This document shows positions 7,663-15,478 of a stretch of 64,000 nucleotides of DNA, in pieces. The translations under genes were made by a program, and so were the position numbers. The notes under the pieces are model-generated. The model ran no database searches. It was not told the origin of the DNA and saw only the letters and a list, made by a program, of their open reading frames with translations. Source of the stretch: CALMEC01 sp963765105 (GTDB lineage: Bacteria; Actinomycetota; Thermoleophilia; Miltoncostaeales; Miltoncostaeaceae). The stretch spans positions 682,001 to 746,000 of the forward strand of contig CAVXUW010000002.1 of the NCBI GenBank assembly GCA_963765105.1. The letters are read 5' to 3'. Numbering within the stretch: the first letter of the stretch is position 1; the number at the start of each line of letters is the position of its first letter.

Positions 7663-9119
7663 TGGACGGTCTTTCGCTCGCCCCGATCGTCGCCCTCCTC
7701 AGCCCGGGGGACGACACACGGGGCACCCTCATTCAGTTGGCGTACCTTGTCGCCGCCATCGGCTTCGCGCTCTCGCTGAAGTGGATGTCGTCGGCACCCA
7801 CCGCGCGACGCGGAATCTTCGCCGGCGAGGCGGCGTTCGTCATCGCGATCATCGCCACGCTCAGCATCGATGGAATCACCGGTGAAGGCTATGCACTTGT
7901 CTTCATCGCGCTCGCCGTCGGAACGATCATTGGTATCCCGCTGGGCCTCAAAGTACCCATGACCGCGATGCCGCAGCGGATCGCGCTTTCGCATGCATTC
8001 GGGGCGCTCGCCGCCGGCCTCGTCGGAACGGCTCACTACTACCTCGTGCGCGACGAGGTGGGCAAGTTCGAGATGGGCGTGCTGGGCTTCGAGATCATCC
8101 TCGGTTGCCTGGTCTTCACCGGCAGCCTCATGGCCGCCGGCAAGCTGCAGGAATGGCTACCGCAGCGACCCATCACGTTCAAAGGCCAGAACTACGCGAA
8201 CTTTGCCGTGCTCGGCGCTGCTGCGGTGATGGTGGCGCTCCTGGTCATCGACCCGTCGAAGACGTTTCTCATTCCGCCCATCATCGCCCTGTCATTGGCG
8301 TTCGGTGTCTTCCTGATCATCCCGATTGGTGGCGCCGACATGCCCACCGTGATTGCGCTCCTCAACAGCTACGCGGGACTCTCCGCGTCGGCGCTCGGCA
8401 TCGTGCTCGATAACAAGTTGCTGATCGTGGCCGGCGCCCTCGACGGGATGTCGGGTCTCATCCTCGCGATCATCATGTGCCGCGCCATGAACCGCTCGTT
8501 CAGCAACGTGATGTTCGGGGCGTTCGGTCAACTGCAGGAAGTCGCGCCCGGTGAGCAGGGTGAGGTTGGGAACGTCCGCTCGGCGTCGTTCGATGAAGCG
8601 GCCGACATCCTCAAGAGTTCTCGCAGCGTTGTCATCGTGCCGGGATACGGCATGGCGGTGGCGCAAGCACAGCACAAGGTTGCGGAGCTGGCTGAGGCGC
8701 TCGAGAAAGAAGGCGTTGATGTCAAGTACGCCATTCATCCGGTTGCCGGACGTATGCCGGGCCACATGAACGTGCTCCTCGCCGAGGCGAATATTCCCTA
8801 CGAGAAGCTCCTCGACATGGACGAGATCAACGGTGAGTTCCCACAGGTCGACGCCGTGCTCGTGCTTGGGGCAAACGACGTGGTCAACCCCGCGGCTCGT
8901 CATGACAAGGCGAGCCCCATCTACGGCATGCCGATCCTGAACGTCGACCAAGCCGCGTGCGTGATGGTGATCAAGCGCAGCATGCGTCCGGGTTTTGCCG
9001 GTGTTGAGAACGAGCTGTTCTTCGATCCGAAGACCCTCATGGTGTTCGGCGACGCCAAGCACGTCGTGAGTGAGCTCAGCATCGAGGTCACCGGCCAGCG
9101 CGACGCCATCTCCATTTAG
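7662..9119 (+). CDS. pntB: NAD(P) transhydrogenase beta subunit
   Basis: 485 residues. The N-terminal two thirds has about nine membrane segments (dII proton pathway). The C-terminal domain III binds NADP(H): VIVPGYGMAVAQAQHKVAEL near residues 325-345 and VLVLGANDVVNPAA near 404-417. The last residues (GDAKHVVSEL) are typical of the family. The ATG at 7662 overlaps the pntAB stop; a GTG one codon upstream is an equally possible start, with better spacing from the GGAGG at 7647. A strong hairpin follows at 9131, closing the pntAA-pntAB-pntB operon. The complex supplies NADPH for biosynthesis and redox defence. Confidence 0.96.
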   Translation: MDGLSLAPIVALLSPGDDTRGTLIQLAYLVAAIGFALSLKWMSSAPTARRGIFAGEAAFVIAIIATLSIDGITGEGYALVFIALAVGTIIGIPLGLKVPMTAMPQRIALSHAFGALAAGLVGTAHYYLVRDEVGKFEMGVLGFEIILGCLVFTGSLMAAGKLQEWLPQRPITFKGQNYANFAVLGAAAVMVALLVIDPSKTFLIPPIIALSLAFGVFLIIPIGGADMPTVIALLNSYAGLSASALGIVLDNKLLIVAGALDGMSGLILAIIMCRAMNRSFSNVMFGAFGQLQEVAPGEQGEVGNVRSASFDEAADILKSSRSVVIVPGYGMAVAQAQHKVAELAEALEKEGVDVKYAIHPVAGRMPGHMNVLLAEANIPYEKLLDMDEINGEFPQVDAVLVLGANDVVNPAARHDKASPIYGMPILNVDQAACVMVIKRSMRPGFAGVENELFFDPKTLMVFGDAKHVVSELSIEVTGQRDAISI

Positions 9120-9130
9120 ACTCGGTTCCG

Positions 9131-9153
9131 TGGGCGGCGGCAATCGCCGCCCA
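9131..9153 (+). terminator. Terminator hairpin after pntB
   Basis: TGGGCGGCG (9131-9139) and CGCCGCCCA (9145-9153) form a perfect 9-bp stem with a 5-nt loop, 12 nt after the pntB stop. The sequence after the stem (TCGATTCT) is only moderately T-rich. It likely ends the transhydrogenase transcript. Confidence 0.65.
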
Positions 9154-9176
9154 TCGATTCTGTGGGGGTCTGGCCG

Positions 9177-9587
9177 GTGGAAACGATAGCCATCGCTCAT
9201 GCGGTTGCCACGCTGGCGATGTTTGGGCTGATCTGGTTCGTCCAGGTCGTTCATTACCCATTGTTCTCGTCGGTCGACGGTGACTTTGCCGTCTACGCGC
9301 AGCTGCATAGCAGCCGCACCAGCCGTGTGGTCGGGCCGCTGATGATCGTCGAAGCAGTCACAGCGACAGCGCTCGCGGCCGACGATCCTTCATGGGTGTC
9401 GGTCACCGGCGTGGCCCTCGTGGCGGTGGTTTGGGCGTCTACGGCGTTTGTTCAGGTGCCGTGCCACCGACGCCTCAGTCAGGGATTTGATACCGCGGCT
9501 CACCGACATCTCGTGCGATCGAACTGGCTGCGTACCATCACCTGGAGCGTCCGCGCCGCTATCGCAGTTGCGCTCTTGCCCGGGTGA
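9177..9587 (+). CDS. Four-segment membrane protein of unknown function
   Basis: 136 residues from the GTG at 9177, chosen because a GGGGG box lies 9 nt upstream; an in-frame GTG at 9162 would add 5 residues. Four hydrophobic segments are seen at about 5-25, 52-70, 78-98 and 118-135. Segment 1 ends in FVQVVHYPLF and segment 3 is followed by VPCHRRLSQGFD; the two together form a recurring pattern in small bacterial membrane proteins that I cannot assign to a function. It stands between the pntB terminator and the aldolase gene. Confidence 0.65.
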   Translation: METIAIAHAVATLAMFGLIWFVQVVHYPLFSSVDGDFAVYAQLHSSRTSRVVGPLMIVEAVTATALAADDPSWVSVTGVALVAVVWASTAFVQVPCHRRLSQGFDTAAHRHLVRSNWLRTITWSVRAAIAVALLPG

Positions 9588-9660
9588 TCGGCCGATGATC
9601 GATTAGTGTCAAGGGCGCGCCTATCAGCAACCCGCGACCGATGAGAGGAATGCACTCGCG

Positions 9661-10323
9661 ATGAACGGGATGATGGAGCAGGAGTGCCGAGATGCAATCG
9701 TCGTCGCTGCGCGGGCGACGGTGACGGCCGGGCTCAACCACGGCACAACCGGCAACGTGAGTGCTCGGGCCAGCGGTGGTTGTCTCATCACGCCGTCCGC
9801 CGTGCCGTTTGAGACACTCGATCCCGGGGCGGTCGTGGCGATCGACTTGCAGGGTCGCGAGGCGGCTCCAGACGCACCCAACCGCCCATCGTCGGAGTGG
9901 CGCCTGCACACCGCGGTCTACACCGCCATCCCCGAGGCACATGCAGTGATCCACTGCCATCCCACCTATGCCACGGCGCTCTCGTGTGTGCGACGCGACA
10001 TCCCCGCGTTCCACTACATGGTGCCGCTTCTCGGTGGCGCGGACATCCGTTGCTCCGCCTACGCCACATACGGCAGCGCGGAGCTGGCTGAGGCCATGAT
10101 GGTCGCCCTTACCGGTCGCACGGCGTGCCTGTTGGCCAATCACGGCATTGTGGCCTACGGGGGTGATCTCTCCGAAGCGCTGGGCACGGCGACAACGCTT
10201 GAGGTGTTGGCGCATCAATACGCGGTGGCCTTAGGCCTTGGGACCCCTGTCGTGCTCGATCATGCCGAGGTTGACGCCCTCCTCGCGCGTTTTGCCAACT
10301 ATCGTCCCGTTCGGTCCGTCTGA
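9661..10323 (+). CDS. Class II aldolase/adducin-family protein
   Basis: 220 residues, the full length of the class II (zinc) aldolase family that includes L-fuculose-phosphate aldolase and ribulose-5-phosphate 4-epimerase. Zinc ligands are visible as the HCHPTYATA motif (about residues 98-106) and a third His in LLANHGIVAYG (about 157-167). The phosphate-binding region GTTGNVSAR lies at about 28-36. The substrate cannot be told from context: no sugar kinase or isomerase adjoins it, and the next gene encodes a flavoprotein. ATG 9661 is preceded by a GAGAGGA box. Confidence 0.85.
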   Translation: MNGMMEQECRDAIVVAARATVTAGLNHGTTGNVSARASGGCLITPSAVPFETLDPGAVVAIDLQGREAAPDAPNRPSSEWRLHTAVYTAIPEAHAVIHCHPTYATALSCVRRDIPAFHYMVPLLGGADIRCSAYATYGSAELAEAMMVALTGRTACLLANHGIVAYGGDLSEALGTATTLEVLAHQYAVALGLGTPVVLDHAEVDALLARFANYRPVRSV

Positions 10324-10358
10324 GGTCTCCGTGGCGGGCGAAGACGGGGGAGTGAGGA

Positions 10359-11285
10359 GTGAGGGTCGGAATCATCGGGGCCGGTCTGTCCGGCCTGGTC
10401 GCGGCTCGTACGCTGCGACAGGAGGGGCACGACGTGCTGGTCGTGGAAAAGAGCCGCGGGGTAGGCGGCCGGCTGGCCGCCCGGCGTGTGGTCGGCACCG
10501 TGGTTGATCACGGCGCCCCGATCATCGACGCACCCACCGGGAGCTCCCTGGCGAGGCTGCTCACGGAGCTCGCGGTCGATGATCACGTTGACATGCCCGA
10601 GGGAGTCGCCTACCGGGCAGGCGCAACACGCCTGGCCAAGGCACTTGCGGCCGACCTCAACGTGGTCCTCGGCGTTCGTATCGCGGCCATTCGCACGACG
10701 CGTGACGGCCGGTTCGAGTTGGCCGGCGAGCAGGGCAACACCCACGGCGACGTGGATGCCGTCATCGTCAGCGCGCCTGCGCCGCAAGCGGCAGATGTAC
10801 TCGAAAACAGCCGCGAGAGCGGAGAACGGGTAGCGGCCCTTCGCGCCATCACCTACGACCCGGCCATCATGATTCTCGCGGGAATGGCCATCGCAGCGCC
10901 GACGGCGCTCGACCCGTTCACCGTCGCCGACCCGTTCGTTCGCATTACCGCCGAATCGGTCAAGGGCCGCGATCCCATCGATGGGGTTGTCCCGATCGTT
11001 GCGCGGGTGAGCCCCGGACGTAGCACCGGCTACCTCGATGCATCCGATGACGACATCCTCACCGACATCGTCCCCGTGCTGCGCGAAGTCTGCGCCGCGG
11101 ATGCTGATCCCATCTGGGTCCAGGTCAAGCGCTGGCGGTACGCCACCTGCGCCACCACGACCGATTTTGACGTACTCAACCCGTCGAATTCTCGGGTCAT
11201 CGTCTGCGGCGACGCGACGGTTGGCGTTGATCTCACCGGCGTTTGCGACTCGGGAATCCGTGCCGCGCGGCGCGTAATGGCCTAA
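10359..11285 (+). CDS. Renalase-like FAD-dependent amine oxidase
   Basis: 308 residues from a GTG at 10359 with a GAGGA box close upstream. The N-terminal dinucleotide-binding motif GIIGAGLSGLVAARTL (about residues 4-19) continues with VVEKSRGVGGRLAARR, the FAD-binding signature of the renalase/MAO family. The C-terminal FAD motif is VIVCGDATVGVDLTGVCDSG, typical of renalase-type proteins. Bacterial renalases oxidise wrongly reduced dihydro-NAD(P) isomers; whether that is the role here is inference. It would suit a neighbourhood rich in pyridine-nucleotide enzymes (pnt operon upstream). Confidence 0.78.
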   Translation: MRVGIIGAGLSGLVAARTLRQEGHDVLVVEKSRGVGGRLAARRVVGTVVDHGAPIIDAPTGSSLARLLTELAVDDHVDMPEGVAYRAGATRLAKALAADLNVVLGVRIAAIRTTRDGRFELAGEQGNTHGDVDAVIVSAPAPQAADVLENSRESGERVAALRAITYDPAIMILAGMAIAAPTALDPFTVADPFVRITAESVKGRDPIDGVVPIVARVSPGRSTGYLDASDDDILTDIVPVLREVCAADADPIWVQVKRWRYATCATTTDFDVLNPSNSRVIVCGDATVGVDLTGVCDSGIRAARRVMA

Positions 11286-11298
11286 ACCATTCGAAATC

Positions 11299-11316
11299 GG
11301 GACGTTTGGGACGTTT
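11299..11316 (+). repeat. Tandem 9-mer in the pckG upstream region
   Basis: Two adjacent copies of GGGACGTTT (11299-11307 and 11308-11316), in the 140-bp gap before pckG. Position and spacing would suit a regulator site or promoter element. Nothing further is recognised in this gap apart from the AGGAGG box before pckG. Confidence 0.35.
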
Positions 11317-11425
11317 CTCACGGCCGAGCAAGGGGTTATCCTGATGTGATTAGCCGATCAGGAAGCGGCCGGGCCGGTACCGATTGTGCCGAGCCTGACG
11401 AACACTTCGCAGGAGGACCGATCAC

Positions 11426-13225
11426 GTGTCGAAAACCGTCGCCGAGTTGACGACCAACGAGCGACTCATCGCCTGGGTTGATGAGATCGCGACGCTGACC
11501 ACCCCCACGGACGTGGTGTGGTGCGACGGATCGGCGGAGGAATACGACCGGATGTGCCAAATGCTTGTCGATGCAGGAATTTTCACGCGCCTCGATGAGG
11601 CGAAGCGGCCCAACAGCTACCTGGCATGGTCCGACCCGTCCGATGTTGCGCGCGTGGAAGACCGCACTTACATCTGCGCCGAGAACGAGATCGACGCCGG
11701 GCCAAACAACAACTGGCGCGCCCCGGCCGAGATGCGTGCCGAACTTCAGGGTGTGTTCGCCGGAGCCATGGCCGGCCGCACCATGTATGTCGTCCCGTTC
11801 TCCATGGGGCCGGTCGGCTCCGATTCGGCCAAGATCGGCGTTCAGGTCACCGACTCGCCGTATGTCGTCGTGTCGATGCGGATCATGACTCGCATGGGCG
11901 CAAAGGCCCTCGACGCGCTCGGAAACGGCGAGTTCGTGCCCTGCGTCCACACCGTTGGCGCGCCGCTTGCGCCCGGTGAGAAGGACTCGCTGTGGCCGAC
12001 GAACGCCGAGACGAAGTACATCGTCCACTACCCCGAAACCCGGGAGATCTGGTCGTACGGATCGGGATACGGCGGCAACGCCTTGCTCGGCAAGAAATGC
12101 CTGGCCCTGCGCATCGCCTCGGTGCTCGCGCGGGATGAGGGCTGGCTCGCCGAGCACATGCTCATCCTCAAGCTCACGAACCCGGCGGGGGCGGTGAAGT
12201 ACATCACCGGCGCCTTCCCGTCAGCGTGTGGCAAGACCAATCTCGCCATGTTGGTGCCGACTCTCCCCGGCTGGACGGTGGAGACGGTGGGCGACGACAT
12301 CGCCTGGATGCGCTTCGGCGCCGACGGTCGCCTGTACGCCATCAACCCCGAGGCCGGGTTCTTCGGCGTGGCGCCGGGAACGAGCGTCGACACCAACCCC
12401 AACGCGATGGCGGCCATCGCCCACGACACCATCTTCACCAACTGCGCACTCACCGATGACGGCGACATCTGGTGGGAAGGGATGACGAAAGATGCGCCCG
12501 CGCACCTCGTCGACTGGCACGGCAATGACTGGGCCCCGGGTTCTGAGACCCCGGCTGCTCATCCCAACGCACGATTCACCGTTCCGGCAGACCAGGCGCC
12601 CTCGATTGCGCCCAACTGGGACGATCCGGTCGGCGTGCCGATCGATGCGTTCCTGTTCGGCGGTCGCCGCGCCAGCGTCGTCCCACTCGTCCGCGAGGCA
12701 CTTAGCTGGCAGCACGGCGTGTTCCTGGGTGCAACGATGAGTAGTGAGCAAACCGCCGCCGCCTTCGGCCAAGTCGGACAACTGCGGTTCGACCCGTTCG
12801 CCCAGCTTCCCTTCGCCGGCTACAACATGGGGGACTACATGTCCCATTGGCTGACGATCGGCCAGCGCGACGGCGCCAGGCTGCCGCGCATCTTCTACGT
12901 CAACTGGTTCCGTAAGGACGAGAACGGATCGTTCATGTGGCCGGGATACGGCGAGAACAGCCGCGTCCTCGAGTGGGTCTTCAACCGCTGTGATGGCGAG
13001 GCCGAGGCCCGGGAAACTCCGATTGGGTACGTCCCGGCACCGGGCGCGCTCAACGTCGAGGGGCTTGACATCGCGCCCGACACTCTGAGCGCGCTCCTCG
13101 CCGTCGACAACGCGGCCGTCAAGGCCGAGCTGCCGCAGGTGAGCGACCATCTCGCAAAGTTCGGCGAACGACTGCCCGTTGCCATGCGCAACGAACTCGA
13201 CGCCCTCACCGAAAAACTCGCCTAG
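11426..13225 (+). CDS. pckG: Phosphoenolpyruvate carboxykinase (GTP)
   Basis: 599 residues. It converts oxaloacetate and GTP to PEP, CO2 and GDP, at the gluconeogenic or anaplerotic node. The kinase P-loop ITGAFPSACGKTNLAM lies around residues 259-274 and includes the active-site Cys typical of the GTP-dependent class. The metal-binding region (TVGDDIAWM, about 288-296) and the FLFGGRR nucleotide segment are present. The GTG start at 11426 has a perfect AGGAGG box 10 nt upstream. The gene is single and convergent with the desaturase gene 28 bp downstream. GTP-type PEPCK is usual in actinobacteria. Confidence 0.97.
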   Translation: MSKTVAELTTNERLIAWVDEIATLTTPTDVVWCDGSAEEYDRMCQMLVDAGIFTRLDEAKRPNSYLAWSDPSDVARVEDRTYICAENEIDAGPNNNWRAPAEMRAELQGVFAGAMAGRTMYVVPFSMGPVGSDSAKIGVQVTDSPYVVVSMRIMTRMGAKALDALGNGEFVPCVHTVGAPLAPGEKDSLWPTNAETKYIVHYPETREIWSYGSGYGGNALLGKKCLALRIASVLARDEGWLAEHMLILKLTNPAGAVKYITGAFPSACGKTNLAMLVPTLPGWTVETVGDDIAWMRFGADGRLYAINPEAGFFGVAPGTSVDTNPNAMAAIAHDTIFTNCALTDDGDIWWEGMTKDAPAHLVDWHGNDWAPGSETPAAHPNARFTVPADQAPSIAPNWDDPVGVPIDAFLFGGRRASVVPLVREALSWQHGVFLGATMSSEQTAAAFGQVGQLRFDPFAQLPFAGYNMGDYMSHWLTIGQRDGARLPRIFYVNWFRKDENGSFMWPGYGENSRVLEWVFNRCDGEAEARETPIGYVPAPGALNVEGLDIAPDTLSALLAVDNAAVKAELPQVSDHLAKFGERLPVAMRNELDALTEKLA

Positions 13226-13253
13226 AACATGCCATCGCCCGTGGGCCGTTGTC

Positions 13254-14198
13254 TCAGGCGGCGCCGTCCTCACGGCGTGCCGCGAGGCGCCCCGGGGCCA
13301 TGCGCTTCACATCCCAGGCGAGGCCCATCTTTTCCAACATGGTGATGACCCAGGCGCTCATGTCGGGTTGGCGACGATCGACCCCGTGAACGGCGCTTCC
13401 CGGGAATGCATGGTGGTTGTTGTGCCAAGCTTCGCCGAAGGAGGGGATCGCCAAAAGCCACACGTTGCGGCTGTGGTCGGCGGTGCGGTAGCTACGTTTG
13501 CCGAACGTGTGGCAGACGGAGTTGATGGCCCAGGTCGAGTGCTGGAACAGGAAGATACGAATCAAGCCGGCCCACACCATCGTCTGCACACCGCCCAGCA
13601 GCGTGCCGTGGAACGCCCAACCGATCAGGAAGGGGAGACCCACCGACAACGCGACCCACAGCATGTACAGGCGATCGACTCGACGGATGAGCGTGTCGCT
13701 GTACAGATCCCGCCCCCATTGCTCTCCGCGTTCCATACCCTTGGTACGGAACAGCCATCCCATATGAGCCCACCACAGACCAACGAACCGACGACCATGC
13801 TCACCTTCGCGCCCAACGTGCGGGGAGTGCGGGTCGCCCAGGTCGTCACTGTGGGCGTGGTGCTTGCGGTGGTCGGTAACCCATTGGGTGAGCGGACCTT
13901 GAATCGTCATCGCCCCCAGAATGGAGAACACCGCGCGAATGGACGGCGTCGTCTTGAAACTGCGATGAGAGAACAAACGGTGGTAGCCCACCGTGATTCC
14001 CAAGCCGCAGGCGATGTAGAACACGGCCATCGTGATGAGATCGACTGGCGATACCGCGACGCCCCACAATCCCCAGATCGCAACCGCCACGCCCAACGGG
14101 GGAACCACAACGGCAACGAACGTGACGATTTTGCTCACCAGGCTGGTCTCGTCTCTGACCGTGGCGATTTTGCGGGGCTGGTTTACGGATGTGCTCAT
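13254..14198 (-). CDS. Acyl-CoA/acyl-lipid delta-9 desaturase family
   Basis: 314 residues from ATG 14198. It is a membrane di-iron fatty acid desaturase that introduces a double bond into acyl chains. All three histidine boxes are present: HRLFSH (about residue 73), HRKHHAHSD (about 110) and HNNHH (about 250). About four membrane segments are arranged as in acyl-CoA desaturases. It is divergently transcribed from the lipid-modification operon beginning at 14246, only 47 bp away. That arrangement suggests coordinated supply of unsaturated acyl chains, the substrate of the cyclopropane-synthase-like enzyme encoded there. Confidence 0.93.
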   Translation of the reverse strand: MSTSVNQPRKIATVRDETSLVSKIVTFVAVVVPPLGVAVAIWGLWGVAVSPVDLITMAVFYIACGLGITVGYHRLFSHRSFKTTPSIRAVFSILGAMTIQGPLTQWVTDHRKHHAHSDDLGDPHSPHVGREGEHGRRFVGLWWAHMGWLFRTKGMERGEQWGRDLYSDTLIRRVDRLYMLWVALSVGLPFLIGWAFHGTLLGGVQTMVWAGLIRIFLFQHSTWAINSVCHTFGKRSYRTADHSRNVWLLAIPSFGEAWHNNHHAFPGSAVHGVDRRQPDMSAWVITMLEKMGLAWDVKRMAPGRLAARREDGAA

Positions 14199-14245
14199 CC
14201 GCGGGAGTTTAGTGTGGTTGGCGGGTGCTGTGGCGGGTTGCGTTC

Positions 14246-15478
14246 GTGAGAGTCGCCATCGTGGGTTCGGGCATCGCCGGTCTCGGGGCGGCATATCTGC
14301 TCTCCAAAACGCATGATGTTCACGTTTTCGAGCAGGATGATCGAATCGGGGGCCATGCACACACGGTTGTCGTTGCCGGAGCGAATGGACAGCCCCTTGG
14401 CCTCGATACCGGCTTTCTGGTTCACAATCGCGAGAACTATCCCAACCTGGTTCGCCTGTTCTCGGAACTGGGCGTGGCGACGCAGGAATCGGAGATGGCC
14501 TTCTCCGTGAGCTGTGCCCGGTGTGGTTTGGAGTACTCCGGCGCCCAACCCTGGTTTCAAGGGAGAAACCTCATAACACGGGGCTTCATCCCGCTGATGG
14601 TCGAGATCGTCCGCTTCATGCGTACGGGCGCAACGGCCGTTCACGATGAGGAGTCGCTCGCTCAGTACGTGGCGCGTAACCGCTACTCACGCGCCTTCCG
14701 TGATCACTTCCTGCTCCCCCTGACCGCGTCGCTGTGGTCGACGGCACCGGACGCGACGATGGATTTTCCCGCAGCACACGCCATTCGATTCTTCGAGAAC
14801 CACGGGATGCTTCGCTTCCGTCGATTCCATTGGCGGACCGTCGTCGACGGCAGCCATACCTACGTCAAAGCCATTAACGAGCGTTTGCCGCGACAGCCAC
14901 AGACCGGCGTCGGTGTCGCCGGCGTGCGTCGTGACCCCGATGGTGTGGAGCTCACCTTCGCCGGCGGGAACCGGCAGCGGTTTGACGCCGTGATTATCGC
15001 TGCACATGCCCAGCAAGCTCTGGCGCTGCTGTCTGACCCCTCGGACGATGAGCGCGACGTGCTCGGTGCGTTTGGCCTGACGATGAACGAGACTATTCTC
15101 CACACGGATGAGCGGATGCTGCCCAACCGGACTAGCGCCCAGGGGGCATGGAACTACCGCATCAGCGACTGCCAGGCATCGAGCCCCGCCCTCACCATGA
15201 CCTACGACCTCAACCGCCTGCAAAGCCTCGACGAGCCGCAGCGCTACCTTGTGAGCCTCAACCGCGGCGCCGAGATCGCGAACGACAAGATCATCGCGAC
15301 CATGATGTATGCCCACCCCCAATACACCACCGCCTCCATCCGCGCTCAGGCGCGTCTCAGCGGCATTTCTGGTGCCCGGCGCACGTGGTTCTGCGGCGCC
15401 TGGCAGGGGAACGGTTTTCACGAAGACGGATTCGCCTCCGCCATTCGCGCCGCGCGTGATCTGGGCGTGCGCTGGTGA
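14246..15478 (+). CDS. FAD-dependent oxidoreductase of the cyclopropane-lipid cluster (Rv0449c/UfaO-like)
   Basis: 410 residues from GTG 14246. The motif VRVAIVGSGIAGLGAAYLLS is the N-terminal FAD-binding fold, followed by VFEQDDRIGGHAHTV; the C-terminus has WFCGAWQGNGFHEDGFASAI. This flavoprotein family usually sits beside DUF1365 and CFA-synthase genes, for example Rv0449c in M. tuberculosis and the proteobacterial furan-fatty-acid genes where UfaO is the oxidoreductase. Both are encoded immediately downstream, with a 4-bp GTGA overlap. It probably acts on the acyl chain during methylene or furan modification. The exact product in this organism is unknown. Confidence 0.85.
   Translation: MRVAIVGSGIAGLGAAYLLSKTHDVHVFEQDDRIGGHAHTVVVAGANGQPLGLDTGFLVHNRENYPNLVRLFSELGVATQESEMAFSVSCARCGLEYSGAQPWFQGRNLITRGFIPLMVEIVRFMRTGATAVHDEESLAQYVARNRYSRAFRDHFLLPLTASLWSTAPDATMDFPAAHAIRFFENHGMLRFRRFHWRTVVDGSHTYVKAINERLPRQPQTGVGVAGVRRDPDGVELTFAGGNRQRFDAVIIAAHAQQALALLSDPSDDERDVLGAFGLTMNETILHTDERMLPNRTSAQGAWNYRISDCQASSPALTMTYDLNRLQSLDEPQRYLVSLNRGAEIANDKIIATMMYAHPQYTTASIRAQARLSGISGARRTWFCGAWQGNGFHEDGFASAIRAARDLGVRW

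Noticed and set aside
13179..14249. Long open frame on + across the desaturase gene
   Set aside because: It is antisense to an enzyme with all three His boxes; the predicted product is low-complexity and without family features.
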